Shown: positions 33,986 through 47,515 of the stretch, one piece after another
Numbering within the stretch: position 1 is the stretch's first letter
Layout of the letters: each line of letters starts with the position of its first letter
NCBI GenBank assembly: GCA_036583965.1
Contig: JAZBQD010000015.1
Span: 71,092,330 to 71,156,329, forward strand
DNA from: Prunella strophiata
Taxonomy: Eukaryota; Chordata; Aves; Passeriformes; Prunellidae
DNA length: 64,000 nt
Direction of reading: 5' to 3'
Program-made: the position numbers and the translations under genes
The notes under the pieces: model-generated
What the model was told of the DNA's origin: nothing
The model's input: only the letters and a program-made list of their open reading frames with translations
The model's database searches: none

Positions 33986-36069
33986 AAAAGCTAAAATTAG
34001 TATTACAAGCACTTGACAAAAATGCAACAAAACATGATGCCTACAAATGAAAACAGCATTCCGCTGATCTTTGGTGGAGTTGGGAAAAATCTACAAAACT
34101 TGTCGTGATTACCACCTTTACACAGAGTTTTGGTTTCCAAACGATTTTCTACAATTTGGATTATTTCTTTGATCAGCAGCAACATAATGGAAGAGGCTAT
34201 TAACAATTCAGCTTGAAGTGACCATTCTGAGCCATAAGTTTAAGATCTGATGATCAATACTGACAAGACCTTTTTGAGTTTGATGTTTTGACAAAGAAGT
34301 ACAAGCCAGAAGTACAACTAGCATTCAACAAGTGTTTTCAACAATGGTCAGTCAGTGAGCCTGGTTATTTCTAGCGCTCTGCTGAGGCTACTGAGGAACT
34401 GAAAGCAGTACAATGACAGAACTGCACCAGTGAGAACAATTAAGTGTGAATCCACAGGTGCCAGACCAGCTCACAGCTTGCAGCTCATTTCAGCTTCTGG
34501 TTACAGCTCTAACTGGTCACAATTTAAAACAAGTAAGGAATACCTAACATAATGCTTTTGGTCAATGTCTGCTAAATATTAAAATTTCAGACACCCTTAC
34601 CTCATAGATAATAGGCTGGCATTCCCCATTTTTTTCTTCATTTTAATGAAGCAAATATGAGTAAGTTAATTTATATAAAAATACAATTTCCAAAGTCCCC
34701 TCTGTACTATCTGAGGTAAATAAAGAAAACTAATTGAGGAGGTCATGATGAAGAAATAACTGTTTTTCTGGAAAAGCTTAATTAAATTCTTTGTATAATA
34801 AACCTAAGGCTTTTGAACACATAGAAAAAAAATTGGCATAAATCTTCACTAACAAAAGAAGAAACATAAAAAGTTGTAAAAATTAGAAGAAAACAATATT
34901 GATGAAAGCAAACAGAAAAAAAGGGATTAGTATCCCTTCAAGGCACTGGATTATCTTCTGATAATTCCATTTTCAGAGATTCAGTTAATGAGTATGAAAG
35001 TGTGACTGGGTCATCGTTTCCAGTAGACACAGTGGGTTCATAGCTGTCTGCATTTCCTTCCCCATTATTCAGAGATTTAAGAAAAAAAAAATTTGTACAG
35101 GTAGTTACTTGAGAGTCAGATTCTATTTTTAGCAAGTAGCCAGAGGACAAGGCTGGGCTTTCCAGAGAAGTTGTTCCCTTTTATCAGTTTAATTAATTTT
35201 GGCCTCTGTAGAAGAGTTGTGGCTCTTCATACTGTAAAGTCTCCAGCAATGTATACATCAGTCATGATATAACAGGCTTCTAACACCACTATTTCAGGCA
35301 ATTTTTTTTTCTATTAATAAATAGGAGTGCCACAGAAAATACTCACACCTATCCAGGTCCCAGTTCTCCTATGTTCAAAGAATTTTTATAACCTATTTTA
35401 GAAATATGGCACTAAAACTGTCTACCTAATCCATCAAGTATCTGATCAAAATTAAAACAATAATGCATTGAATAAATTGAGAAATTCTCAATCAGAGGAA
35501 GGACTCAGACTATTATATGAAAAGATTATGCTTACAAGGAAGAGGCAATATACCACATACATGTAACTAGCCATTTACAATGAGCCTGTTATCTAAATCA
35601 TCTAGTAAAAATATTACTAAAATTTATAATAGTAGCAATGATGATGATGATGATGATGATAATAAAAATCAGAAAATATACAGAAAAATCTAAGTGACTA
35701 CACCTCCAGCCCAGGCATTCCTAAAGTGAAGCCAATGTGGGCAAGCATCAGGCACAGGCCTGCCAGGCAATATTTATCACAGCTAAAACCATCTCCCACT
35801 GAGGCAGAGCCAGACATGTCCTAAGCCCCCACATTGCCAGGTGCCCACCAAGCCTGTGACCTTCTGCTATGGATGGCAAAAATCATATTTACTGGTTAAT
35901 AATTACAGAAGTTCTTAAGCATTACCTAGGCTTTCAAATCATATTAGATGTGAAAAAGTACTAAATATCAGTGAAACCCACACATGTAATACTGGATGCA
36001 TATGAGCGTTTCAAAGGGTGAAGAGTACATGAAAGGTGTCCCATTTTTAGACTTTTCATGGACCTTCAG
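33986..36069. other. Non-coding stretch between two old CR1 remnants
   Basis: AT-rich sequence with an ATG-unit microsatellite at 35638-35658 and a GC-richer patch at 35700-35870 that I cannot assign. The minus-strand frame 34938-35150 looks somewhat protein-like at its end but lacks a good acceptor and polyadenylation signal. Confidence 0.4.
35638..35658. repeat. (ATG)7 trinucleotide microsatellite
   Basis: Seven perfect ATG units followed by ATAATAA-like decay. A short, simple tract in non-coding DNA. Confidence 0.93.
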
Positions 36070-36500
36070 TTTTGTCAGACTTGGAAGAGACTGCAAGAAA
36101 CCATTAGAACCATCTTACCTTAGTAAATTCAGCTGTAGCTAGCTTTGGTACCTGCTTTTCTTGGCAGATATGTATCTGTTTCTAAAAGCATCGAGCTAAG
36201 GAGACATCAGCAGTCCTTCATGGATTTCTACTCATATTATTGCAACGGGTTTTTGTGCTCCTTTACCTTAAGCTGACATGTTCTTTTCCCAATTTTGATG
36301 GAGGGCAGTTTATTTTCTCCACTTTCAAGTTACCCTTAATGCTTATGTAGACAGTAACAAAACTTTAATTTTTCTTTTTAAGGAAAAAATATCTTTATTC
36401 CTTCATCATTTCCTCATAGGTCACATTTTCTGCACTTCCAACAGTTCTTGTCCCTTTCTTTCTGATTCCCTCCTGGTTTCAGTCTCACCTACAAACTCCA
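36070..36500 (-). mobile_element. Probable ancient CR1/L3-type LINE fragment
   Basis: The right part holds 'ttcatcatttcctcataggt' and 'cacattttctgcacttccaa' (about 36401-36440), which resembles the reverse complement of the old CR1 block reading roughly 'cctttcctcataggtcacgttttctagacc'. Upstream pieces ('cttggaagagactgcaag', 'aaaatatctttattccttc') fit the same order loosely. It is on the same strand as the remnant at 33100-33985 and may be part of the same or a neighbouring insertion. Divergence is high, so this is tentative. Confidence 0.45.
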
Positions 36501-38081
36501 TTATCATCTGACCTGAATATCTCAGATACTGCTTCATTCCAGACTTCTCTTCCCCAAAATATTACCTTCATAAGGTAAGATGAAGGTATGCCTTGCTGAT
36601 AAGCCCTTGATTGTCATCTCAAGTTCAGTACAGCTAAAACAGAGTGCTGTCTCTCTTCTTCAAGCCATCTCGTCCCTGTCTCTTCTCCAGATTCTGAAAG
36701 GACTCTTCCTGTTCTGCTACAAACACCCATAACTTGGATGCCAGGTTTGATTTAGACTCTTTGCTATGCCCACAGAACCATCTCTAAAACTTGGACTTTT
36801 TATCCACCCATGCTAGTTAAAGTTCTCATTAAGGTCACAGTTATTTTACAGCTTACTTACTATAACACCTTGGCCCCAGAAAATGTCCAAAAAGGCATTT
36901 TTTGTCTTGGGCACATTTATACTACTTCTGCCAAGACTGTCTTCAAAACCCACCAGTTTGATCTGATCATGAAGCTCTTTGCAAGGTCAACAGTAGCCAT
37001 CAAAACAAACAAAAAAATAATTTTTAAAGAAATCGACAGCTATTTTCATTCTATGAATAATTTTTCATTTATTATCCAGGAATGAGGTTCAAGCTTTATT
37101 TAGTCAACCTATTGCCCCATCTGCTTATTTGTTCAAAAAGCCTATATGGAGCAACCCATAAATATACATAACTTTAGGCTTTTCACTTCCCTGGTCCCTT
37201 CATGCACACATCTTTGCTGTAGTGCCTAATAATTTTCCCCAAAAAAACAACTGATAATTATTAATCTGTTACTGTGTCAAAGACAAGCACATTTAATTGA
37301 CATTGTCCCCTAATCTCCTGGAACATTGGTTTGTCTTCAGTTTTTCACCCTTTATTTTGGATGGACAATAGGCTCTGCTTTGTAGTGAGTGCCTGATCTG
37401 GGCTTGGGTGTCCTAAGAAAAATAATGATAACAAAATTAGTACTTATATTGTATCACACAGAAATTGAATGATGCAAACCAGCAAATAAATTTCTAAGAT
37501 AGGATCCTGCACAAGCATTGTAGTTCAGAAAGTTTAGAAAAGCACAAACATCTGCCAACATCGCAATATATTTGTTCTCATTAGAGTTGCAGAGGCAGTA
37601 GTCTGCTAAAACTAGTATAATTATGTATAAATGATGTTGGCAGACTTCACAAAATGTGTCAGAAGGACAGAACCAGATGTTTCCTGTTCTGCATATCCTC
37701 AGTAGGTTTTACACCATCAATTTGCAAATAAATGTGAAAGTCTTTTTAGTGAAGTGTGTTTCTCTGTTTTTCCTGAAAAGACCATCTTCTAATATTGAAC
37801 GAGTTAGTACCTAAGTTACCAATTAAGTTTCCAATCACTCAGGCCTTCTAGGCAATTCAGCTGATCTGCTTTGTATCAGATGCTGCATATTTCCTTAATC
37901 CTTGAATTTATTATTATTTTAACTCATTTGTCATTTCATTCCTGCTTCTAAAACTTAAGGGCCTAAGTCTACTTCCACAACTTTCATTCCAGTACACCTG
38001 TGAGCATGGTGTGTCTCATACAAGAAGTGATTAAAGAAGTCTGTGCTACTAAATTGAAGTCAATTTCTATTTGCAAAGGGG

Positions 38082-38143
38082 TTTTTTTTGGTTTTGTTTT
38101 TTTTTTTTGTTTTTTTTTTTTTTTTTTTTGGTTTTTTTTTTTT
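38082..38143. repeat. T-rich low-complexity tract
   Basis: About 60 bases consisting almost only of T with single or double G interruptions. It is the same composition type as 3043-3121, and its length is likely to be error-prone. Confidence 0.92.
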
Positions 38144-39045
38144 AATCTTAATACTCCCAGTTTTCATTGCCCTCTGTAAGCTTTCTTTTGGAGGAGCTGC
38201 AGTAGCCTGGACCTAGTGGGCACATATTGCAGGTTCAGGCTTTTGCATCATCTCTCTGTATCTTACTCATGATCTCTGCCATAAAATCCAGCTTTTCAGT
38301 TCCCATTCTCATATAACTTCCATTACCTATGCTTTTTTTTGTTATTCCTCAGACTTTTATACTTATTTCTATACACTTCCAGATCCTCTTACATATGGTG
38401 ACCTAACTTCATATAGTGATGTAGTCCTGAAACCTATTTTTTAAGGATAGTATTCCATAGAAGCAAACATATCCTTTAGTGATAAAAATAAATGTATATT
38501 GGGTATTCTGCATCTCAAAGAGGAATACTAGTAATTAGGAAAAAAGACAGTAAAAATAAGTTGGAGTTAGGAAGCATGGGTTTTCTAGCAAGTGTTGTAA
38601 CTTAAAGAAATACACATCTCCAGAAATTTTACAGGTAGACATTAAGAAAGAATCCAGTCAAAAGGAGGGAGGTAAAAGCCTCTCTTGTTATACACCTTGG
38701 GAATGTTTCTTCTGATAGATAATTCCTGATTAAGTAGTCAGTGCCATGGCCTGATTCACAATGCCCTGATTAGGCTTTCTCAGGCAATGAAGGCTCAGGG
38801 TTATACCTATTTCATCTCAAGCTACATAGAAAATATTCCTCTCTTTTGTTTATAGAGGCTGGGATGAATTGCAAGAAATCCATGAGGTACAACTGTCCTG
38901 GACACTTAGAAGCTATTAGGATAAACACAGTCAAATTCCTTCCTTCTCCTTTTTCTTATACTCTGGTACGGGATCAGAGGAAACACATGCATAATGCCTT
39001 ATTCCTTGCATTTGCAAGCATTCTGAGATCAGAGTCTTTCTGCAG

Positions 39046-39070
39046 AAACCAAACCAAACCAAACCAAACC
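39046..39070. repeat. (AAACC)5 pentanucleotide repeat
   Basis: Five perfect AAACC units followed by AAAAC. A short microsatellite in AT-rich non-coding DNA. Confidence 0.93.
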
Positions 39071-40570
39071 AAAACAGAACACTTGAGGTATTTTTGATAG
39101 TGAATAGGTCTTTAACTGGATTTACGGTTGAGACATTGATCCAAGGACAAATCATGAAAGAGAACATAAACTGACAAGAGATTGTCTCTTGAAAGGAAAA
39201 CAAAATGTAAATAGTTGCCAGCCATTGCTTTGGGAAAAAAGAAAAAAAAAAAGAAGCACCCTAACGAGCTCTTTCATACTTATGCATACAATGACTTAGT
39301 GAGGTAATTTCTGGGAACATCTGGTCTATGGGAATCTTTAAAAGAAGACAGAATGTCTTCCACTGATTTCCTTGCTTTCAATGTTCATGTATTGTCTCCA
39401 TCTGGGTCCACGTAGCAGGAATCATGTAGCAGGGATCATTCAGTGGTCCCAGTGAGCAGCTCTTTCTGTAAGCCAGCAACAGAGGTTTTGTGAGAAAGAT
39501 GCATCTTTATGAATATTGTCAGTTTAAGCTGAGACAGGAGACATATATAGCTGTTTGACATTCCACAGCTTGATATACCAACCTCTGCCAGCTCTGCAGA
39601 GGAGGAAGGGTGAGGTCTGGCTTCAGGCATTGCACGAGTGCAAGCTGACATGTGGTGGAACAGTCTGAAACAGTCTGAAATCTGTCTCTGACAGATTTAT
39701 CTTGAGGTTACAGATGACCGTCCAGATGGACTGGAAATCTCTCCTCTGGAAGGTATGCAATTGCTATTTGTAGTCCATTTGAACTCCACTGAGTGACAAT
39801 TTGCTTCGGTTTCTCATCTGATTCAGCTGTTTGTAACAAAACTGAAGTTCAGGGTTTGTAGCGCTGCCCAGAAATCTATGGCTTTGAGTAAGTAATTGAA
39901 CAGACTTAACTGCATTAACTCCATAAGCACAATGGGTTGAAGAACACTTTCTAAAAACATCCTTAGTGCCAGGGAGAGCCTGACTATTACTTTGCTGTGA
40001 ATCACAGATATTTTATGGGAAAGAAAGGGGTCACAGTATGGAAGCAAGCATCTGGAAGGGAGCTAAAAAGTGTCCTTTGCATTACAAAAAGAGAAAGAAG
40101 AAAACTATCTTGAGACTGATGCAGTCCAGTTTCCTCAAGCCAAAGACAGAAATAAATACTTGTATTTCTATTTTGGAGAAATTAATTGTCACCAGTAGAC
40201 TTATCCCTTTGATTTACAAAACACCAATTACCTATCAATCAGGTATCCAATAAAGAAAGGTGATATTTTTTCACATGCTGTTCATGAAAGACATCATGCC
40301 ATTCATGAAAAGGATGAAAAAAGCCGCACAAAGGAACTGTAATTGGTGAGGAAAGCCAAAAGAGATGAATTCTAGTGCCTGGTTAAAGATTATTCCATCT
40401 CAAACCTAAAACAAAGGTACAGATGAAATCAAAGATACTGGAAAAAACTGTCACTGTTCTTCCACTTATCACCTTGAGCTACCTTGGCTATCTCACAAAT
40501 CAGTTGCATGTGTAAATGATGTGAGCTTTTTAAAAGGAAAGCTATTTTCTTAAAACATAGCTAGTTGGTT

Positions 40571-40594
40571 TTCCTACATGTACACATGTAGGAA
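40571..40594. repeat. Perfect inverted repeat, 11-bp arms, 2-base spacer
   Basis: TTCCTACATGT (40571-40581), AC, then ACATGTAGGAA (40584-40594), exactly complementary. Shorter and less striking than the palindrome at 30334-30370. It contains two ACATGT words. Confidence 0.85.
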
Positions 40595-42948
40595 CTCTGT
40601 AGTAGTCTGGCTCTGATGTTTGAAGGGCCTCCACAAAAAGACCAAGATATATTTGGACAGATATTTTTCTTAGGACTTTCCATTCTATATGCTCAGCTGC
40701 TTAAAAGACTTCTGCCTTCAAAAGAGAAAAACTGCACTGAGTTCTCTTCAGAATTTTTGAAGAAGCCTTTATCATCACAATCATTATGGCAAATTATATG
40801 GAAAAATAAGGAATTGTAAGGGCTAAACTTCCAGTGTTACTCATGGAAATGTAAACACCCTTCAGAAAATGAAGCCTTGTATTATTTAGCTTGAGACTGA
40901 AATCTGTTCACAAAGGCAGATGCTTTGTTCTGTCAGTAAGCAGTATTTACATAATGTTATTTTGCTAGGCACAGTTGTACTGAAATAGAGGAGTACTTTA
41001 CTTATTTTAGTCTGGCCTTTGGAGTTATTTGTCCCTGGGAACAGCTGTCATTAGAGAAAGCTGTTTAGTTTTCTTAGCATCTGGAATGATAGTAGCTGGT
41101 GTCATTTTAAAATGACTTCAAGATGTCTTCTCTAAAACAACATCACTAACTTGTCTCCAGGACTTAAATGGGTTGGTAATTGATGGGCCTTTTTCCTCTG
41201 ATCATTGATTTTTCAGTCTTCAGGGTAGTACCAGCTATGGATGGCACCTCTTACAAAGCTTTGAGGTCAATTGGGAGCAATGTAAGAGCAGAACAGTGTG
41301 TACTCATGTCATGATGCTAAAGATGAAGGATTCTTGGGAGAAGCTGCAGGGTATGTCCTCATGATTCAAGATCTGTGTCTTCTTTGCTTATTGGGTGTTC
41401 AGCATCTCTGTCCCTAAAAACTTACCTGAGAGTACTTGAAACCTGAGGCCACAGGTGTATTAGGCCATTCTAATTAGCAGTACACTGCAGATAAATGGGA
41501 AGAAAATTTGCTTCTACACTTTGATAAACTCAGCAGTATATTTACTATGGACAGTACTGAAGAGTAAATAATTTGTGACAGCAATAAATTACTATAGTCA
41601 TTTTTAGAATGATGATTTAAGTTTAGGATGATAATGCAGAGCCTGTTTCAGTGTTGCAATTGTTATCTTTAGAAATAAAGAAATTGTATTAAACATAGGG
41701 ACCAGAGTACCCCTAAAAGCTGAGCTGGTTGGGGAACAATCCTCAGTGGTGTTGCTACCAAAATGGTACTTTGAGCTCTTTCTCAATGAGGAAATATAGG
41801 CATATATGATCTTACTTTCTTCTATTTTCTTTTTTTTCTTTTTTTTTTCTGTTTTTACGCCTCTGTACTTTCTCTACATCAGCAGTGGAAGTTTGGCACA
41901 AAATACCAAGCTTGTCCAATTCCCTGCTTTTAGAACTATATCCTTACTGACAGCAAGAGACAGATAATGGAAGATCATAGGAAAAGATAAAAAAGCTTCA
42001 AGTTTTTTACTTTTTGCTTTCAGAGAGCAATCTCATTTTGTTGTTAGTGCCTGTATTTTCTTCTCCTGGAAGAGAATGAATGACAGATGAAGCAGCTGAG
42101 TGTTTTTTCTTAAAACAATGTATACAGAAGCTTTGCCTCTCTGGAGAGGCATGAGTCCCTCATGTTTTGAATCCAACTTTTGAAATCACTGTGATGCCAA
42201 ATATGCTGGGAAATATTTTTTTACAAAAAATTTAAAAATCAGAATTAAAATTGGCAGATTTTACAAGAAATTAATGCCTGTTGGCTTGAAAAGGACAGGT
42301 TGCAGAATGAATGACAGATGAACAGACATTCAGGGACAGTATGAGGGAGTTCTGGAACTGCTGTCATTCTTTCTTTTATGACCTCACTGGATGAAGAGCT
42401 GAAAGAATTACTGATCACACATTTGGGCCAAACAACAGTACTGTTTGAAGGCTTCAGTGTAGTATTCACTGAAGAATAGCTAGAGTAGTTTCTAAACAGG
42501 TGAGCTCTTATTGAAGGACCAAAGAGTCTGAGACTTAAAAACAAGGGTTGAAAAAGGTCCTCCTGCAAAGTAAATAGCATCTGTTCAGAGAGCAGGAGGT
42601 TTAAATTGATATTTTTTGTGTATCACTGAGCTCAGCACTGACAGTTTAGCTCCTCAAGCCAGTTTTTCTTCTGATATTGACTTTGGACAGATTGCTGGGC
42701 TTTGGTTTGGGTTGGTTTTTGGTTTTGCTTTGTTGGTTTATTTTATTATGACAAATGCTTGTTGTTCCAAATGAAAAATCTGAAGTGCCTTCATTACATA
42801 GATCAAAGATATTTCTTGTAATTTTTTTCAGAATTATATGGAAAATTTGTAAAGAGTCTGTTTTCTGGCATGTATGTCCTAGAGAACATTCCAAAGATAA
42901 GATAAAGGAGAGTTGAATTATATTTCTGATGAGCTCAGATTTCACTAC

Positions 42949-43392
42949 TGTCCTGGATTCAGCCAGGACAGGGTTAGTTTTTTACAGTAGCCAGGAGGGG
43001 AATAGTGGCCAGACTCTTGTGTTATTCAGTACTTTGTCAGGTCATTTTCCAGGGTCAGGAGTAAGGGATTCTCTCTTGTTTCTTGTTGTGGGAAAAAGCA
43101 TGGTGGGCAAAATGGTCCAGTACTGTTTTACTTTCTGTGTATATAATTTTTTTGTCTTATACCTTTTGTCATTAAAATTGTTGCTGTTGCTGTTCGTTTT
43201 CCTATCCCATTGCTTTTTCCAGTAAATTGTTCTTATCTTACACATGATTTTATCTTTCATGCCTCCAGCTCTCAACTCCATCCCCAGAGCAGAAAGGGGG
43301 AGAGGAAGGGGCAGGGAGCAAGTAAGAGGCATCTGGTTTGGGAGAGTCCCAGTGAGGGCACAGAATTGGAGAGTACTGTTCCTAAATGATGA
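42949..43392 (+). mobile_element. Solo LTR of an endogenous retrovirus, ERVL-like (second type)
   Basis: The element begins TGTCCTGGATTCAGCC (42949), a recognisable start of a common songbird ERVL LTR, and continues with 'acagggttag'. The U5-side block 'aaattgttcttatctta' (about 43223-43239) is followed by 'ctctcaactccatccccaga' and a G-rich 'gaaagggggagaggaagggg' segment, all in family order. It ends near CTAAATGATGA (about 43391). Flanks ACTAC (42944-42948) and ACTAA (43392-43396) agree in 4 of 5 bases, consistent with a decayed 5-bp duplication. Many members are longer, so this one probably carries an internal deletion in U3. No internal retroviral sequence is seen. Confidence 0.75.
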
Positions 43393-46300
43393 CTAACTAT
43401 TAGTTTTGGAAGGCAACCATAACACACAAATGATCTGGGGCAGCATAGCAATGCAGCAAATGCACTTTCTAGTGATTATGCATACCCTACTTACAAAATT
43501 TGTATTTCAAATTACACAGAAAGGACAATTAAACACCATCAGAAGCTACGTGGCAGAAGAATCAGGGTCTAAGAAATTAATAATTCCTAAGAAAGGGAAA
43601 AGTTGAGCCTGTGACACAAGTCCAAGGCCAATCTTAGTGGACAATCATCCTCTTCCAAATAATGGTACTTGTAAAAGAGGTTCTTCTCTCTCAGCCTCTT
43701 GTCATGATGACCTACAACAGTTTTGGCCACTCCTCTGTTAGTGGTGTAGGTTGCACAAATGGTGTAGAACTGGACAGGTTCCCCAGGACAATTCTAACTA
43801 TTTACATCAGAATTACATCACATTAGGAAAAGAAGGGTGTTGTGATAATCACAAAAACTGTGATATGCCTGAAAAATATGTTTAACTTTCCAATGCCTAG
43901 TCCTCCAACTAAAAACCAATGCTTGGTATGGTCAGAGCACAAACTCCACGTTTTTTGTCCCGCTCCACCATTTCCATTTGCCTGTGGATGAGGGCTGAGT
44001 AGCAGATACTCTTGTGCTACCATATTTCAAGCCCCAGCCATAAAACCATTATCTCTAACAAAGCCACATTTGAGTGAGTGGAGGGAGTTGCTCCCAGAGG
44101 AGCAACATTTCTTATTTTTCTGTAAGTAAGGAAGTCAAGCCCAATATTTAGTTATGGCCAAACTTCTCTGAAATGTAGTCAATGATCCAGAACATATATC
44201 CCAGTCCTTGGACCACCTCCATCTCTCTTGCCAAAACAAGCAATAGCAACCATGTACACAGACAACAGAGGAATTTCAAACCCCAATTCATATCTATGAT
44301 TGCCTTCTATCAGAAAAGACATTTTTCATAAGTTTGCAAAATTAGCAAGGTTCATGTTTTATTTGATCACAAAATCAACTCACATTAAACTATTGGGTTA
44401 TGCTTCTTTGATTCAAGATCATAGGACTGGTTTATTTTGCTGTAAATTTATTGCATATTTCATTCCTACACCAACAGTGGAACAGGCTTTATGCCTTTTC
44501 TTTATGAAGAGAAAATACATTTATTCCTTCATGTAAATATCATGCACAGTGGAATCAGGCCTGATTAATTCATTTAAAAATTGTCTTCCTTCTTAAGAAA
44601 GATTACAAAAGTGTGACACATGGCTAGCAACTTAGGCCAACAACAGTGTGTACTAGATGGAGACTGAAAGGCCCAAATCATGGCCAGCATCTGGTTGTCA
44701 CCCTTCAGTAATGAGTCTCAGGTGCCTATTCTGATGCAGCAGTAGTGGGAGATTGCTTGTGCCTGCAGATGCAGCCAGCCAGCATCCAGCATGGCTTGCC
44801 AGTGTGTTGCTGACCCTCAACCAGCTACAGCTTCTGTCTGTTGTGTAAATGAGACCTTATACAAAAAGAATTTTCCAAAGAGCTTCAGTGCATTTCATCA
44901 TCATCTCACTCCTGGGGAGCAAGTTCCTCTGAGGCAAGTTCTTCTCTTTAAAGGAGCTCATACAGTTCAGATAGGTGTTAATAGCCAGATTCCAGAGGGA
45001 TCATCACTTCCCCTTCCCTTTCTGCCTCAGCAGGGCTGGAGAAGGGATTTTTTGCTGTGCTGGGATAATGAGCCATATCTCTCTCTCAGTCCTATTGTAA
45101 CTCTTTCCCAATGCTGATCTTGCCACAGTTGCTTTACAACTCCCATACTTTTTAACAGGAAAGGCTGCATATTAATCTGGAGCTCAAACACAAGGGTCCC
45201 TTCCAAACCAGTGTTCAAAAGAAATGTTTTATCTCCTTTCACTACATAGTACAATACCACGATCCAAGTGGGAAAAGGTAGCATAAGAAGATGCTTGATG
45301 TATTTCAGTTACTTCAAATGCAAATTTAATGTGTTTTTATAAAGGCCAAATACCCCTTTATGCACACACTATTGATTAAGAATTAGCTGACAGAGATCTG
45401 TAACAGAGGTATTGGTGCAGAATTGTCCTTCGCAGAGGGGATTTTCTATAAAGATTCTCAACTACATTCAAATTAATTCAGCTTCTCCTGACTAGAAAAA
45501 TAGACAAAAAGTAAGCCATGTACTCATCCAGTTTTTCATGCACTATCCGAATGTGGCAGAGATCACATGATAAAAAAACCTGTGTAGTAGGAACTACAGA
45601 GGATCCTACTGAGGTAAAGATCATCATGTGCCCTTTTGTCATTTGAACATTCTACTGCTGATACTCTCAACAGCTGCAGACTGTGAAGCTGTTTCCTGCC
45701 AGCCTTTCTGTGGGAAGAAGCTACTTGTCTGCTTCAAGGAGGGTGCCTTTTGCTCTGATTGGATATTTATCTGCATATGGAAATGGCCACTTGCCTGTAA
45801 TCTAACATATGTCTCAGACACTGCAGAGAAAAATATGTTGTGAAGCCAGTAATTGTTATGGGACTGCTCAATGGCAAGCTACATTGATTTTACATCATAA
45901 CATTTCACAGCAGGATGAGACAAACACTGCCCTCTCATGCACCTGAAAATAGTTGCTGCACTGATTCTCCTAAAAGCTGCCCATTGCACATCAAGCAGCA
46001 GAAATGAACACAGGATATTTCTGAAACATTGCAGTGCTTGCTGCACTGCTCACCCACAGCAAACCAGCTGCAGCAATTCTTGAGTGACATGTACAAAAGT
46101 AGTTCAAGCTTCCTGGAAGGAGGTTACATTCCTTATCCCATCTCCTATCTCTGTATCACTTTTATTAATTTCAAAAAAAAATTAAAGAAATTATCAGAAA
46201 ATATTAATACAAAAGGGCAAATCCATCATTCCACAGTATACAGAGGAAAAATAAATTTGCCCTTTGCACAGTTAAATTCAGAAAAGACAGAAGGAGTTAC

Positions 46301-47339
46301 ACTTCAATGGGCCATTGAATATGACATTGATGCCAGAGCAAGAAAGGAGATGACACTGTTGAGTCTTGAAAAATAAGAGTTACGGGTTTTTTTTAATGGA
46401 ATATAGTCCTTCCCAGGTCTCATTTTGTCCTTTTAGGAGATAAAAATTTGGGGAGTAGAGAGCTCATAAACACAGAACTCTGCAAGGCATTTTATTTAGT
46501 GTCCTGTGACATACTAATCAAACAGCCAGTGCTACACAGTATAATTTTATGTCATACTTTATCAGGAAAAATAAGAAATAGCTGAGAAATATCTAACAAG
46601 AGACAGAGATTTATAGAAATCTCATAGACTTTCTTTCCTTAACAGAATTGACAGGAAAAGACTGCAAAATGACCTTGCTTCACACTATTAATTTTTTACT
46701 GAGCACCTGGACTGCTGTAATAAATTCAGAGGAAACAAAAGCCAGCAAAAGGACAAATGACAACAGATAAGTTTGTGTGGTGTAGGGCAGGTAGGTGAGG
46801 GCATGGAGGTCCCTTTGCCCATACTTCTTCACCTGATCAGATCAGTAGAGTGTAGGGAGCGTTGACTGGATGGGAAAGCTGCTTTTTCCATGTAAGGGAA
46901 CACAAAATGAAGAGAGGTCCATCACACAGAGCAAACAGTCCCACATCAGAACAGGCCATTCAAACAAGACACATTTTCACACTAAGTCATCTGGCTAACA
47001 AGAAATATCAGACAGCCCTTGTGGGAGAGCACAAAAGGCCCAGCAGTAACTCCCAGTGTCATGCTATGCCATAAGAACAAATAAAGAGGAAAGCTGTGAT
47101 CAGCAGTAGCAAGCTGAAATTACACCTGACTGTGACTTTAGTGAAACTAGCAGTAAACTAATTCAGATTACACAAACACTGTCAATATTTGTGCTTTTAA
47201 AAAAGAGCTTTGAGAATTGAAGATGATCAAGAGCCACAAAATCAGTCTGTAGTTTGGGAAAAAAGGGTTTTAAATAATTCAAACTGTCACTTCATCACAG
47301 GTGAGAAATGAAAGGCAACATGCATGCAGTACAACTGTC
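43393..47339. other. Non-coding stretch, no supported gene
   Basis: Mixed AT-rich sequence downstream (minus-strand sense) of the candidate last exon at 47.5 kb. Open frames at 44791-45117 (plus), 45027-45284 (minus) and 46029-46376 (plus) are fairly long, but none has splice sites or a protein I recognise. GC-richer patches at 44690-44830 and 44990-45060 remain unassigned. Confidence 0.4.
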
Positions 47340-47345
47340 TTTATT
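47340..47345 (-). promoter_or_regulatory. Polyadenylation signal (AATAAA) of the minus-strand gene
   Basis: TTTATT on the plus strand is AATAAA on the minus strand, about 170 bases after the stop codon at 47516. It is followed by a GT-containing region (tgcatgcatgttgcc), as expected for a cleavage site near 47320. The 3' UTR would be about 195 bases. Confidence 0.5.
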
Positions 47346-47515
47346 GTGGAAAAATTAGTGAATACTAATGCAGCTCTGACACAAAAAAGAAAGGAAAAAA
47401 GTATACTAGCATTCAGAATCTGATATCAGAAAAAATAAAATTAAAATTAAACACAGCTTTTCTTAATGGAAAACCATACACTAGTCAAGTGTAAATTTCC
47501 TCAGACATGGATTAT

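Larger units (their letters stand above)
36501..42948. other. Non-coding stretch, no supported gene
   Basis: AT-rich sequence with a long T-rich tract (38082-38143), an (AAACC)n repeat (39046-39070), a perfect palindrome (40571-40594) and scattered T runs (for example 41827-41850). The 17-base word gaatgaatgacagatga occurs twice about 230 bases apart (about 42074 and 42306). The minus-strand frame 42245-42580 is serine-rich but has no splice or domain support. Confidence 0.42.

Noticed and set aside
34938..35150. Minus-strand frame ending in an acidic, serine-rich tail (SLTESLKMELSEDNPVP then stop)
   Set aside because: Protein-like at first sight, but the upstream sequence gives only a purine-rich, poor acceptor and no AATAAA follows within a few hundred bases.
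39655..39682. Tandem 11-base word aacagtctgaa
   Set aside because: Only two copies; too little to call a repeat locus.
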